Positions 14,301 to 29,605 of a stretch of DNA of 64,000 nucleotides are shown here, piece after piece. Within the stretch, counting starts at the first letter, position 1; every line of letters begins with the position of its first letter. Below the pieces are notes generated by a model that saw only the letters and a program-made list of their open reading frames with translations, ran no database searches and was not told where the DNA came from. Position numbers and translations under genes: made by a program. The DNA comes from Cercozoa sp. M6MM (lineage: Eukaryota; Endomyxa: Ascetosporea): NCBI GenBank assembly GCA_040357565.1, contig JBDODJ010000042.1. The stretch is one strand, 5' to 3'.

Positions 14301-14766
14301 TCCGAGGCATTGTGCAAAACGTCGTTTTGGTGGGTGCGGCTGTTCACCTGTCGCCAGAGGAGTGGCGTCAGTGCCGTTCGCTTGTTAGTGGTGCTTTCAT
14401 CAATGCACACAGGTAAACATACTTTTTCTGAGTGATTATTGTTCTGTAAAGTTTGCTTTACAACTTGTCTTCTAGCAACGTGAAAACCGACTGGCTTCTC
14501 GCCTTTCTGTATCGTGTGACGGCGGCTGCTTTGACCGAACCGGTCGCTGGCCTTGCCCCGGTGTGCTCCATTTTCTTTCTGTCTGGAACGGAAAGCTCAA
14601 CGAAACTGTGGATTTGCATATATAGGTTGGAGAAGAAGCCGGTATTCTCAACGTCTTCATCGGCGATATCGCCAAGGGTCATCACAGACTACCACAAGCA
14701 CTGCCTGCGATCAGCTTGCGTTGCTTGCAGGCTCAGCGAGCCAATTTGCAGCGACTCGAGGGTTGA
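11388..14766 (+). CDS. TMCO4-like DUF726 alpha/beta-hydrolase membrane protein
   Basis: At least fifteen short exons, most joined in phase, end at TGA 14764-14766. The protein has an N-terminal acidic region, then an ELPLKFLRQHERFYAVRLKH helix, and a basic linker RKYLKWLKIGGAAAV. Two Gly/Ala/Leu-rich membrane-type segments (GGLAIPALLAG and LGALGVGTTFLAGTVGVALLHSLF) lead into GWRMKRRVGDLEEF, a hallmark of DUF726. Later come SASGMIDNSWSVVCNRADLAAFALADVL, the nucleophile-elbow region TLFAFSVGARVVVRA, VVLVGAAVHLSPEEW and KTDWLLAFLYRV. These are the same blocks in the same order as human TMCO4 and yeast Mil1. The Ser of FSVGAR is the expected nucleophile. A Ser/Asn/Lys-rich insert (about 13965-14045) separates two hydrolase blocks. 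The ATG at 11388 and the first two junctions are the least certain part. Confidence 0.85.
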
Positions 14767-14812
14767 TTGATTGTTCATTCTATTTAAACAGCTAAGCGTC
14801 GGATGCCTAAAT

Positions 14813-15465
14813 TTAGTCGTTAGGGTCGGAGATTTTACGCCGGCAAGCGAGCTGTCGGATCGTTCTAAAACGGTTCGAACGAAGTGGCACGCGTGACAGA
14901 CGTGGCAGACGGGCTCCGTAGCTAGACTCACCTGACTTGGTCTTGAGGGCGTTCACCTTCGACGCTCGACACAATCACCACGAAAGTGGATACAGACACT
15001 TGGTTGCGTTGGTGTGGGTCAACGCTATCGAAGTCAACTTGAGTTTCCGCCTGGTCGTTTCTTAAACTGAACTGATCAATACCCGGATCGTAACTACTGT
15101 TTTTAGATACCGGGTCATACAGACTCGGAGTGACTGATGCTGTCGTGCGAGCTAGTTCTGGAATGTGAGCTGCTGTTGTGCGATGTACGGCCATCATGCT
15201 CGCTGCTGGAGTGCGATTCCGACTCTTCTTCTTCTTCTTCTTTCAAAGAAGTGACCGCAGCAACCTCGTCTTTCGCAGTCTTGTGTTTCCTGTAATTAAA
15301 ATGGTACTGGTACCGTCCACTTGGTGCACTTTGTTGTTGTACCGAACGGTCCAGCATGTCATCGCCAGCACCAATAAGGTGAACGCGACAATTATGCACT
15401 GTCAATTTAGAGGCACAGTACAAGAAAAGCTCTGGCTGAACTGAAGGTTTACCACGACGACCCAT
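14813..15465 (-). CDS. Small acidic Ser/Glu/His-rich protein, unidentified
   Basis: The ATG at 15465 opens a frame with NCRVHLIGAGDDMLDRS, then a low-complexity stretch of Glu, Ser and His. A 47-bp intron (GTATGACC...GATCAG) keeps phase into FSLRNDQAETQVDFDSVDP and TFVVIVSSVEGERPQDQV. A second intron (GTGAGTCTAG...GTTTTAG) leads to a short last exon ending IRQLACRRKISDPND and TAA at 14813. The gene is tail-to-tail with TMCO4, with 46 bp between stop codons. I do not recognise a family. The consistent splice phases support it as a real gene rather than a chance frame. Confidence 0.5.
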
Positions 15466-15587
15466 GTGCGAGTGTTCGTCCCAGACCAAGAGCGAAAAAG
15501 AAAGACCTGGGCAGTCACAGTGCCGACTCCTGTTGGAAACTGCAATGCGAACAATTTAAGAATTTTTAGCATGCTACGTTTTTTTCT

Positions 15588-19572
<3,985 letters not shown>

Positions 19573-19901
19573 AACTACTTTTTTCAGTTTTTTGGCAGTT
19601 TGCAAAATACCCATTGGCACATCAGGTACATCGAGGAGGCACGAGGCCAACAACGGTTCCATGCAACACGCCATGAGTATGAGAACCGAGGCTCGTGCCT
19701 TATAATGTGATTTACTGTGCCGAAAAAGCGAAATAGACTATAGGTTAATATTTTGAAACACACCGGCGCTCCGTTAAAAATCCGCTGCAGTGAGCCGTAG
19801 AGCTACCAAGAGGCGTGTGCTAGCTGTGAAAAATATTGCAGACGCGCTTTTGCACGTTGTTTGCCAATAAACCTTTCTCGTTTCGACATTGAGAGAAAGC
19901 A
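19573..19901. other. Intergenic, upstream of prefoldin 6
   Basis: About 330 bp with no protein-like frame. It contains the 3' flank of the long unidentified gene and the promoter of the prefoldin gene. No defined motif seen. Confidence 0.4.
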
Positions 19902-20607
19902 ATGTCAGTGGACCCGCGATTTGGCGAGCGCCACCTCCAGCAGCTGATGCGCCAGGAGCAGCAGAAATTCGAGGAGCTCAAGTTGCAGTTGCAGAAGCTG
20001 GTGCCGATTTCTTCTGCCTCGGGGAGTGGTTCCTTCATTGTCTGAGATGCGTGCGCTTGTTTGCATGTGCAGCTCGGTCCGGCGGAGCAACTAAAGGCGC
20101 AACATGCCGAGAACGAAATGGTGCTCAAGGAGCTTGAGAACACCGACTCACTCGAAGGCCGTGTCTATAAGCTTGTCGGGTACGTGGAGTTTCTTCAGTA
20201 TCTCGTGTTAATTGTTTGAGTTCTTTGTGTGCGTTTTCCCTCAGTCCGGCGCTCATCAGACAAGACGTCGACGATGCTGTCATGCAGGTTCAGCGACGCA
20301 TTGAGTTCAGTGCGTTTATTCTGCTTGAGCTCTGACTGTTAAGTGTGGGTTGTATTGTGTATGTGTCTCTTGGTTGAGCAGTCCATGGCCAGATTCAGGA
20401 CGCAAACGCCGGCATCGAGAAGGTGCAGAAGGAGATTGGCGAGTGTCAGGTACCTGTGCTAGTGTTTCATTCAACTAGCTTCTTATTTCTTTCGTTTTAT
20501 GCGGGCATGTGCTTCTGCAGGGTCGCATGATGAGGTGGCAGCAACTGTTCCAGGCTCACATGCAGCGACAAGCGCAGCGGCAGCAGCAAGCTTCGGGCAA
20601 GAACTAA
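19902..20607 (+). CDS. PFDN6: Prefoldin subunit 6
   Basis: Five exons begin at ATG 19902 and end at TAA 20605-20607. The product is about 120 residues, the normal size for the family. The N-terminal helix (QLMRQEQQKFEELKLQLQKL) and the C-terminal helix (IHGQIQDANAGIEKVQKEI, then MMRWQQLFQAHMQ) form the coiled coil, and the beta-hairpin region contains NEMVLKELE, SLEGRVYKLVGPALIRQDV and DDAVMQVQRRIEF. These are the beta-type prefoldin subunit 6 landmarks. Prefoldin is a hexameric jellyfish-shaped chaperone that passes unfolded actin and tubulin to the CCT chaperonin. Introns are short and phases agree throughout. Confidence 0.93.
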
Positions 20608-20848
20608 CTCTGCTCACTCTGCTCAACTCGACCCGTACAGTAGTACTGCGCTCCGTCGGGTCAAACGTCCAGTTTAAAAATCCATTAACGTAAGCAAAAT
20701 TTGTTTCATTAGTTTGCGTAGTTAGAGTTCACGTCAGTCTACTAATAACCGAACCAACACCCATGTATTTTCCCTGAAGAGCTCTCCTTTTCTGTGCGGC
20801 TCTAAGTACTATCCAAAGTGTGCTAGAAGCGTTGGTGGACAACTGCGT

Positions 20849-22281
20849 TTAGTAAAAGTTGCGGGCTGTATAAGTATCGTCACGGCGAATGGGAATCTGC
20901 GTGAAGAGCCACGTCATGAGCGCCACCGCCAGGTGCCTGAAACGACCACAAACGACTGAAGTATGAAACGCGTGCAAGACAAAGTAAACTGCGACGTACG
21001 ACAGAGGCAGGGCTCGCGCTATCTGTGGCCAGTGTGCCACGAGCTTTTTCAGTGTCAACACGCGTCGTGTTCCCTTCAAAACACCTCCAGTCAACATACA
21101 AGAAGCACAACTAAAGGAGGAACCACGAAGTACAGTAGGTCGTGTGAGACGACTGTGTCGCACGCGATGCAACACCGGGAGTACGCGTGCCGCAAGAGGT
21201 GCAAACAGCAGTCGTAAGAACACGTCAGCACTCATCATACCCGGCACAGGCCGCTGCTTCTTTCTCTGCAACACACTTTTCGTTTCAGAAACCTCAAAAA
21301 CTGAATATTTAGTGTACAGAGCGAACGAAGGCGTAAACAGCCTCGGCAAGCTTGCGGTCGAAGTGACTGATTGTGTCATTGTTTCTTACGCGGCCTTGCA
21401 TTAGCAGGTGCAGTTGGTCCTTGAGAACAAAAGCATACCGTCAAAGCATCCTGTATCAACAAAGCAGTTGAAAAAGACACCTTTTCCTGCGAGCTAAGTC
21501 GCTGCATGTAGCGACGTCGTCGCTCACGTCGTCGCAGTCGAGTTGGCTTGTGATCGGTGCTGTGAACCTGCGCCGGCACCTGTGTTTTCCACGGCTGGTG
21601 TCGATGCAAACGACGTGTGGACATGTCCACTGTACTCACACGCACACAGGATAATGATCTTTCTACGTATGCTTCATAAGTAAAAACGATACTATCGTTG
21701 ACAGCAATCGTGTTGTGCTGCATCTCCTGAAAGCGGAGATCTCTCGACTGTTCTTTCGCGAGTTTCTGAGAATGGAAGATACCAAAACAATAACAAATAC
21801 ATGTGTTATACGAGCGATTGATAGAAGAAAAAGAACCTGGAGTCGCTGTAAGTTCTCTCGCTGTCGCTGAGCCATGAGTCGCGTCTGCTCGTTGAACCGC
21901 ATTCGCACTTGAGGCTTCGCCTGAGGCCTGACACTTTGAGTTGCCGAGGCAACCCGTGGTTCCAGTGTATGAAAACTCGCAGCCTTTTTCTGAGCACTTT
22001 TTTGCGTCGTGTTTTTGTTGATTTGGTGTAATTTGACACTTTGCGTCGGTGGGCTGTGCGCAAGGTCGAAACTCACGTGCTTCTTCCTGTCAGAAGCTGG
22101 AGGGACGGGTTCCTATCAACATGGCTTTATTTTTGTGTGCTAGAGTCAAAGAAAATTGAAGTGAAAGGGAAACCTGATATCCAACGGCTTCTTTGAGAAG
22201 CTGTCTGGCCAACACAAGCTTTCGTCGCATCCGCAAGAGCACCGTGTCTTGACTCGAGTGCTCCATCCTCAGACTGGCCAT
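20849..22281 (-). CDS. Basic coiled-coil protein, unidentified
   Basis: The ATG at 22281 starts RMRRKLVLARQLLKEAVGYQ. After one intron comes a Pro/Lys/Gln-rich exon leading to MRFNEQTRLMAQRQRENL, then KLAKEQSRDLRFQEMQHN with NDSIVFTYEAYVERSL. A very basic patch (RLRRRERRRRYMQRL) follows, then DQLHLLMQGRVRNNDTISHF, a hydrophobic exon (SADVFLRLLFAPLAARVLPVLHR-like) and a tail with LTLKKLVAHWPQIARALPLS and HLAVALMTWLFTQIP, with TAA at 20849. Junction phases agree. The mix of a basic coiled coil and helical C-terminus could fit a microtubule or ciliary protein, but I do not recognise a family and make no functional claim. Confidence 0.5.
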
Positions 22282-22857
22282 TTCCTGACTTGAGTCGATG
22301 TCACGAGCTTCTTTCTTTGACGGCTGCGCCGTGTTTCAACCTTTTAGAGTATGGGACAAGCGAATAATACAGTTTCTGACGTGTCTAAACCCCAGAGGCA
22401 AAACTCACAAATTCACGCACTTCGCCAAGCACGGTTTCCCGCAAGAAACGCCTCTGGCATCAAACATCACTTGCGGCTAAAAAATAAACTGGCATAACAT
22501 ATTTCTTGTCAATTTAGTGGTCCATATATTAGTTCATTGTGTACTACGCGTTTTAGCGTCGGATGTTGCTGTCATTGAATTGTAGCCACTTCGATATATC
22601 TTCTTACCTCGTTTTCCCGGAATAGAGTGCAAGGACGGAGTGTTTCCAGGCAAGGCACCCCGACTTACAACGTCAGGTAGCCTGTAGCACCAGGAATCAC
22701 GAAAAGGCGCTCGGACGAATATTTCGTGATGTCGAAAAAGTCGTCATCTTCGCGAAGTGACCGAAGGCGGCGTGCAGATGTGCCTCGTTGCTTCTATTGA
22801 TCGACGGCACACAATCTAACTTGTTTTGGTGGACAGAGTCGCGTGGTTGTGTCCGAA
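22282..22857. promoter_or_regulatory. Divergent promoter region
   Basis: About 575 bp between two divergent start codons (22281 minus, 22858 plus). A plus-strand frame at 22298-22480 starts with ATG but has no recognisable content. No other feature is seen. Confidence 0.35.
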
Positions 22858-24681
22858 ATGAGCGTTTCTCATCCTCCACTCCCGGCGGACGAAACCGAAG
22901 TCAAGACGGAGTTTCTCGAGGTAGTTTCCTTTGAGTGTGAGTGTAACAACAAGTTGAAAACAGCAGGAGTCATGTATATGTGTTTCCTTAGAACACTGGA
23001 CCGCGTGAGTTGCGACGATACACACCGAAGCGGCTGCGACGAGTGCGATCACATCGACATTGCAAAAAACTGTCGGCAAAGACGCGACGGGCGGTGCGAG
23101 CACTGAAAGCCTGTCATAGCAACAAGCACGACAAAAAAGAGCCAAGTAGCGCTGCTTTCTTTTTGTTTTGAGGTTTTCTTTAAATTATATGTGTGGTGTG
23201 TGTTTGCTTTGCAGCCACTCCAGGCTGGAGGCGTGCGAAGCAAGAGTCGCGTCAAGTCGATCTGCAGGACGTCTTCAGCACTGACCAGCCGTATGTTTTT
23301 TCTGTGTTAGTTGACTTGTCGCTTTGCTTGAAGTTGAGTTGAGTTGCTCGGAGTTGAGTTGCTTTAAGTTAGTTGCTTGAGTTAAGTTGCTTTGCTTTGA
23401 CTTGCTTTGCTTTGACTTGCTTTGATTTGACTTTGCTTTGAGCTGAGTTGTTTTACTTCGAATTGAGTGTTGCTTCTACCAGCTGGCGCTCGTACCAGAG
23501 CGGCAAGGAAGAAGAGGAGGACGAGGCGGTCGAGTGGCTCGATGACGACGCAGCAGCCGACGATTTCTCGTTCGATTTCGGCGCCGCGCGACTCGAGCGC
23601 GACATGCCGTCACAGCCGCTAGAGCGAGCGACTCACGAAATCGCGGACGAAGCTAGTGCGAAATCGACGCCATCGACGCCGTCGAAGTCGCAATCGGCGC
23701 AATCGGCGAAATCGACTTCACACTCGGCGCAATCGGCGAAAGCGACGTCGCAAACACCGAAAGCGACGAATTTCGCGCCGCCGCAGCCGCGGAATCTCCT
23801 GTCGTACAGCGCTATTCGACGCGACGTTTCGAGCACATCTGCACACGTCGATATCGACGCTTTCTTCGCCGATCTACCGGGCTCTGCACCGGCTCAGGCC
23901 ACTCCGACTCAAGCCACTCCGACTCAAGCCACTCTGACTCAAACTAGGACCCAAACTCTGAGTCAAGCTGCGACTCAAGCTGCTCCGACTTCGGCTCCGA
24001 CTCCAGCTGCTCCGACTCCGACTCAGACTGCAACTCGGACTGCAACTCAGACTGCAACTCAGGCTGCCACTCAGACTGCGCCGGAAGCGAAGCGCGAAAC
24101 GCCGACGCAGCCGCAAGTCGCTCCGCCTGGCATGCATCCCCCGGTGCATGCGCACACTGGGCCCTACATGCACGCACCTCATGTAGTTTTATCCTCCTTT
24201 CACCCCCCGTCATTTTACCCCCCTCCCCGATGCAGTTGACGCCGCAGCAGCACGCGATGTGGGTGCAGCAGCAGCACATGATGGCCATGCAGATGCAGCA
24301 CATGGCTCCGCGCGGACATCCGCATATGCACCCGGTCGATGCACGGGTATACCTCACCCCTTTTTACTCCACCCCCCTATTCCTTTACCTCCCATGTTAT
24401 TCCCACAGCACCACGTGGCACAAGCGGCGCAGGCGGCACAAGCAGCACGTGTGCCGCACAGTGTTCCGACGAGTGACGCATCACTGACGCAGCCGGTTCC
24501 ACACGCTGTGGCACGTCGTGTCATGCACGCTCGGTGTGTCCCATTTGTGTCCAGTTTTACCCCCCCCCACTTTATACCCACTCCACGCAGTTACCACCAA
24601 TATGCGTCGCGTGCGTCGCCACAGCGAGCGAGTCGGCCGCAGCAGCCTGCCGAGTACAAGCCGCCTGTGCGTCGCAACTAA
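22858..24681 (+). CDS. Q/T/A-rich low-complexity protein, unidentified
   Basis: The ATG at 22858 begins MSVSHPPLPADETEVKTEFLE. It splices to a 13-bp micro-exon (AACACTGGACCGC, after TTCCTTAG), then to TPGWRRAKQESRQVDLQDVF, then to a long acidic exon with WRSYQSGKEEEEDEAVEWL, with all phases consistent. A Thr/Gln/Ala hexapeptide-like repeat (QATPTQ units, about 23890-24100) follows. The C-terminal exons are Gln/Met/His-rich (MWVQQQHMMAMQMQHM) and end in a PVRRN tail with TAA at 24681. The composition resembles disordered scaffolds of mRNA-protein granules, but no domain is visible. Introns here belong to both recurrent intron families described in the findings. Confidence 0.6.
23320..23460 (+). 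repeat. GAGTTG/CTTTGC intronic repeat
   Basis: An intron of the Q/T/A-rich gene built from degenerate GAGTTG, GTTGCTTTGC and TTGACTTGC units, in transcript orientation. The same pattern fills introns of AAGAB and the myosin gene. Confidence 0.85.
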
Positions 24682-24811
24682 ATTTCTGGCCTTTCCCTTA
24701 CATTGTTAGTTTTGAAGTTCCCCAGGACATCTTCTTCAAGGTCGGTACACTTTTTAATTGTTACAGGTACACAACAAGAAAGGACGATGATGGCTCGGAT
24801 GAAGTTGAGTT

Positions 24812-25508
24812 TTAACGCGCCTTGCCGACCATGAAATCCTTGAGGAACTCGGAGGCCACGTCCGTGTGCGTAATATCGCCGGACATGGTCTGTGAAGGGG
24901 TAAGGGTAAAGGAGCAAATGGCGGGTATGAAGGGGTAAAGGGGCAAACACACCGGAAGAACGCGCTCCTCCTCCTTGATTTGAACGGCACGCCATTGGTC
25001 CAACAGCTTGTACACATGCGATTCCGTCTTCAGCAGGGTCACGGCCTGCCCGAGGGGTAAAGGGGATGAGGAGGGGAGTACAGAAAGTGACTGACCTCGT
25101 GTAGCTCGGCGTCGCCCTTGTGACGCAGCATGTCGACAGCGTCGAGGTTGTGGATGCCGCGGAACTTGTCGAACTTGGCGCGAATCACGCGTCGCAAGTC
25201 CTGCTTTGAGTAGCCTGCCGCCACAAGCGACACACACAACATGCACTGGACTAACTAGGCAGGGAAGAGCCTGGACTACCCTCGATCTCGTAGGCCGACA
25301 TGATGAAGTCCAGGTGTCGCATCCACGAGCGGTACTGTGCCGCCACCAGCAGGTTGCTGTGCTCCAGCGATCGCGCCTGTTCACAGCACATACACAAGGT
25401 CACAGGGCACAACAAGCCACACAAACCGACACAACAGTACAGTCAGCGTGACGTCGAGTTTATTTGAGCGGAACTTCTTCCCGACGCCCACCATGGCATC
25501 ATTCGTCA
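24812..25508 (-). CDS. NDUFA6-like LYR-motif subunit of complex I
   Basis: Five exons join in phase. ATG 25508 gives MTNDAMVGVGKKFRSNKLDV; the next exon carries the LYR-like motif AAQYRSWMRHLDFI. Then come GYSKQDLRRVIRAKFDKFRG and NLDAVDMLRHKGDAELHE, an HVYKLLDQW helix and the C-terminal FLKDFMVGKAR. NDUFA6/B14 has the matching order: LYR, a DxVREMF-type helix, DLLVIKGKIELEE, HVMRFF, and a FLSKFYVGHDP end. It is an accessory subunit of the mitochondrial NADH dehydrogenase matrix arm that binds the acyl carrier protein. In the sequence, L of LYR is Q. A longer start at 25572 (MQARVLRRVCQQ...) would add a basic, presequence-like segment. Two introns contain the CCCCTTTA motif in transcript orientation. 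Confidence 0.75.
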
Positions 25509-25809
25509 TCGCCAGTTGCCGAGTCTGCGCTGCCTGTTGGCACACACGTCGAAGCACTCGCGCCTGCATGCCTCGTCCGACACAAGATACTCTGCACCGG
25601 GTGGAAAACACAAAAATAATTCAGCTTTGTCAGGGCTACAGAAATGATAGAACACACTAACTTACCACGAGCACACCACAGGTTATGCGTATCGTAATCC
25701 GTGCTGCTCAGCCGTGTCCTGGTGGCTATAGTTCGATGCAAAAACGATCGTTTGCTTTTTCTCGTTAGACAAAGAGTATTGAGCAGTGTTGTATAGCACA
25801 CTCAGTACG
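25509..25809. promoter_or_regulatory. Divergent promoter region, NDUFA6-like / EIPR1
   Basis: About 300 bp between divergent starts. No gene is seen, apart from the possible 5' extension of the complex I subunit to 25572. Confidence 0.35.
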
Positions 25810-27569
25810 ATGGAATGTCCTTCCTACTCAGTGCGCCATGGGGTGAGATTTGATCTCGCGGGGATGTTGTTTTTTCAAATGTGATTTGTTGGTTTTCTCA
25901 GGCACGCGCGATCACAGCACTCGCATGTCAGCCCGATGAAGTAGGTGTGCTTGAACTAGATATCTGCACGACGTTAATTAACAGGTCGTGTGTGTGCAGC
26001 TAGCTTCCTGATCGGCACGTACTCGTTCGACACGGACCGCGCGAACGAGTTGCATTTGCTGAAGCTCTCAGAGAGTGAGCTCACGCGCGAGCAGGTCTGG
26101 AAATTAGCGTTGCCGTTTAAAGTTTTGGCGGCACATCCGCGTCCTGTCAGTAGGTACCCAGCTTTCTGCTTTTGGTTGTTTTGCTTTGTTCCGAAGTTTC
26201 TGCATCTTGTTTTCTCGCTTTGATTTTTCGAGATAAAAAGCGATTTTTGAGAAGGGTTTTCGCCGGGATCGATTCGCAGGGCGTTGCAAAGTTGTTCGAT
26301 GCCAGTGAAAATGAATTACTTACGATTTGCGAGCTTTCACCGCATGCGCGGTGTTGCCGATGGCTTGCTTTCGACGGCGATGATGCATTCCTCCTCGTGA
26401 GTTGCGACACCGATATTCGCGTGTTTCGAGTGCTTCACGACGAAACAAGCGTTGCAAAGGCCGAGTTGTGTGCCACTGTGCCAGCGAGGGCACAAGTTAC
26501 GGCGCTTGCGGTGCACTACAATGCTGGCAAGCAGCAATTGCGCGTTGTGGCAGCTTTGGACAACAAGACAATCCAAATCACTGATCTCTCTGTGAAAAGC
26601 GATCCAATCTCGCAGCAAGTTGAGTTGACTGTCGAAACAACGCGCACGATCTCAACTGGACGTGTCGTATGCGTGGAAGTCTCGCTGCGTGGTCTCTTGC
26701 TCACAGGCGATGTGCATGGGCGGGTCAGAATCTGGCGTGAAAATACGAAGAATTCTGCCTTCGACTGTGTGAATGAGTTGACGCACGACGGAATGGTTCT
26801 TTGTATTCGCTGTCACACGCAGCATGGTGCACAGGTGTAAGCTTCTCTTTATGTTGTTTATTGAGTTTTTGACGAACAAGTTTGTTTGCAAAGTTTCAAT
26901 GCAGAGTTATCATTTTTTATAAGAACATGTCTGTTTGCAAGTTTAACCCAGTTTGTACGTAGAGTTGCTGTTTCGACGAGTGCAGACGAAGCAGTGCATA
27001 TGTGGACGCTCCCACGACTGGATTTGGAACATCAAGAGTCGAAAAGTACGATACGATTTATTTCTTTAGAACAAGCTATTGTAGCCGTCCTAAGTTTGAG
27101 CGATTGCAGATGTTGACAATGTCTTGCGCAAGCATGGCGTTTCGCTTGACGATGAGCCGCATGGTAACCATTCGTGTTTTGTTTCGATCGATATTGCACT
27201 TTGAAACATGCAGACGACAGCGGGCATGTTTTGACCCAAAAACGCGTTCTTACGCTGCAGAAGGAGCATGCGGTACTGCTTTTGTTGTATTTTGTTGTTG
27301 CCGTTCAGGCTAAACTGTACACTTGTGCGATATATTAATTCATCACTTACAAATGCTCTCTGTGTTATGTATATATATTTATATATATGTCCATCACATT
27401 ACCGATCTCCATTATATCTGTACATTCTCGGCAGGACGCCGTGAGGTACATTGACTGGGCGTGCGGTGACAGCGCTTCACCGTGGTCGCTCGCCTCACTC
27501 AGCATCGACGGTCGGCTTGTCATCAGCACGGTGCCTCCCGACGTCAAGTACGACGTTCTGCTGCAATAG
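25810..27569 (+). CDS. EIPR1: EIPR1 (TSSC1) WD40 protein
   Basis: The ATG at 25810 begins MECPSYSVRHG and splices to ARAITALACQPDEVASFLIGTYSF, the EIPR1 N-terminal pattern (a first blade with FLIGT). The middle blades contain ARCCRWLAFDGDDAFLLVSC, QVTALAVHYN and LLLTGDVHGRVRIWREN. The C-terminus reads DAVRYIDWACGDSASPWSLASLSIDGRLVIS with a VPPDVKYDVLLQ end and TAG at 27569, which closely matches the human end ([27 protein letters not shown]... KYHILL). EIPR1 partners the EARP and GARP tethering complexes in endosome-to-Golgi recycling. Junctions in the 26150-26270 and 26840-27340 stretches are not fully resolved, and some blades differ from the animal sequence. Confidence 0.75.
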
Positions 27570-27804
27570 ACCGTTATTTAAGTAAAGTTACAGTCCCGGT
27601 GCAGCGCTGTACGAGATAACTTTTCTTTGGCCTCTCTCAATTCATGAAAAACTGGCCCGGATCGGACAGCCGAAATCGCCACATGAGCCGTTTAGGCGTC
27701 TTAACCACTTTTTCGCTTACAATTCACAAGGGCGCGTCGGCTGCCGGGCTCTATCTCTTGCCTGAATCGAGTCAAGCCTGTCTTTTTTGCCTTTTTTCTC
27801 GCTG

Positions 27805-28357
27805 ATGTCGCGACCAGAGCGACTCGAAGGTGGCGCTCAGCATAATCCGTTCCTCCTCGCGAAAGAAGAGGCGCCGCGAAAGCCAAAACGAGAAGAGGAA
27901 GACGTGCCTGATCCCGACGATGGTACCAGCGTTTCTCTGCGTTCCTGGCAGGCCGATTCATGTTGATAATTTCTGGCAGTGCTCGCAAAGCTCGCCGCCT
28001 TCCTGCCACGGATGAAACAGTCGAACGAAGATCTCGAGCGACGAATGAAACAAGGCGAAGGTGCGCGCTTCTTTGCTAAAGTTTCATGTGGCGTCGTTTC
28101 ACGTTTTCGGATGGACTGCAGATGTGTCGATGGAGGTGACAGGAGAGGAACCGCACGTGCGCATGGACTTTGCACTCAAACCACTCGAAAACGAGGCCGA
28201 GGAACGTGAGTTTGACGCAGTCTGCGAGGACGCCTCTCAGACGCGATCACGTGCTGACAAGCAAGGCCAAGCTGAGACCGCCGAGGCGCTGCAGCGTTTC
28301 TCTCGTGTGGCCGAGCGTTTCTGCACACCGGAAGACTCTGCTGACGGCTCAAATTGA
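27805..28357 (+). CDS. NOPCHAP1-like (DUF4598) protein
   Basis: Three exons: 27805-27919 or so, one starting about 27981, and one from about 28123 to TGA 28357. The core VLAKLAAFLPRMKQSNEDLERRM matches the SKLQTFLPQMAQANEKL helix of NOPCHAP1 (C12orf45). It is followed by a short EVTGEEPHVRMDFALKPLE strand region, matching VIQMDVALFEM in the human protein, and an acidic/charged tail. NOPCHAP1 is an assembly chaperone linking NOP58 to the R2TP complex during box C/D snoRNP biogenesis. Length of about 150 residues fits. Phases agree at both introns. Confidence 0.65.
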
Positions 28358-28769
28358 TTTCATCCGTGACTTGTGTCCACGACAACCAACTACTACTGGC
28401 AGAAGAAGAACACTGTACTCAAAGTAGAACGCGACGGAAAGAAGTGATCGTGCCATGTGCTGAGTGCCAAAGTGATCCTCAATTTTAGCAATCAGCCGAT
28501 CAATGGCGATCAGTCCACTGTGGCACGGCCACTTCGACTCGACCCGGGCCGATCTTTGAGCCACACTACCCGCTGGTGTTCTACACAACGACTCACGCCT
28601 TTAGTGGCGCCACTTAGCACACTGCGTGCATACCAACACTTGGGGCTCTGGGAGACGCGCGTCGTGAAACCTGGGATAATCCTTTTGTGGTGTCTTTTTT
28701 GAGTTATGACTGACGAGCATGTACCTTCCTTTTCTTGTGTTCTTGTTTCGCTTTGAATCTGACTCTGTC
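28358..28769. other. Intergenic or 5' region of the SLC12 gene
   Basis: About 410 bp without a recognised exon. A plus-strand frame at 28457-28702 may hold leader exons of the downstream transporter, because the proposed first coding exon also has an acceptor-like ATGCAG at its start. Confidence 0.35.
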
Positions 28770-29552
28770 ATGCAGGACGAGGTCGCGCTCGTGCGTCTCG
28801 ATGCTCCCGGCAGTGCGCCTGCTCCAAACGCGCTCACGATCGACTTCGGCACTGCTGCTTGTAAATTCCGTTTATCTCAACTCAGCTCACTCGATTCAAC
28901 TAAACTGGAATGACTTTTGATGCAACTGCAGACCCGTCGGTGCTGGACCCTGCCGAGGCTGGACTCACAGTACGGCACTACGACAAGACGCTCGATCTGC
29001 GTCGGCCCTCGTTCCGCGATCTGCGACAGCACTTGACTGAAGTCTTTGACCAGGACGAAGAGCAAGGCGAAAATGCTGATGGGTGTGTGACCTTACTTCA
29101 ACACTGGCATTGTTTTAACGTTGAAGTCATGGCTGAAACAATGTGTCTGCAGAAAAGATGAGCCGTTCATGTTGTCCCGTCAGGATACTCTGACTGAGGG
29201 CGATGTCCAAACAGCTGTGTGTTTGCGCGTTTGAAGTGTTCGTGAGGTCTCATTAATTTTGTATGCGTTAGGGCGGCAAGTTTGGCACCTGGGACGGCGT
29301 CTTTGCTTCCTGTATGCTTAATTTGTTCCTGAAACGGTACCCTTGAGAATGTTTGACAGGCCTGTTAAACATCTTTGGCGTCATCATGTTCCTTCGACTC
29401 GGCTGGGTGGTCGGCAAGGCCGGTTGGCTTTTGACGTTTGCGATCATTGCACTGGCTGTACTGGTGGTCACTCTGACCACCTTGTCGATGTCGGCGATTG
29501 CCACCAATGGCGGTGCGTTTCTGTGACTATATTATGCCCTATATATATATAT

Positions 29553-29605
<53 letters not shown>

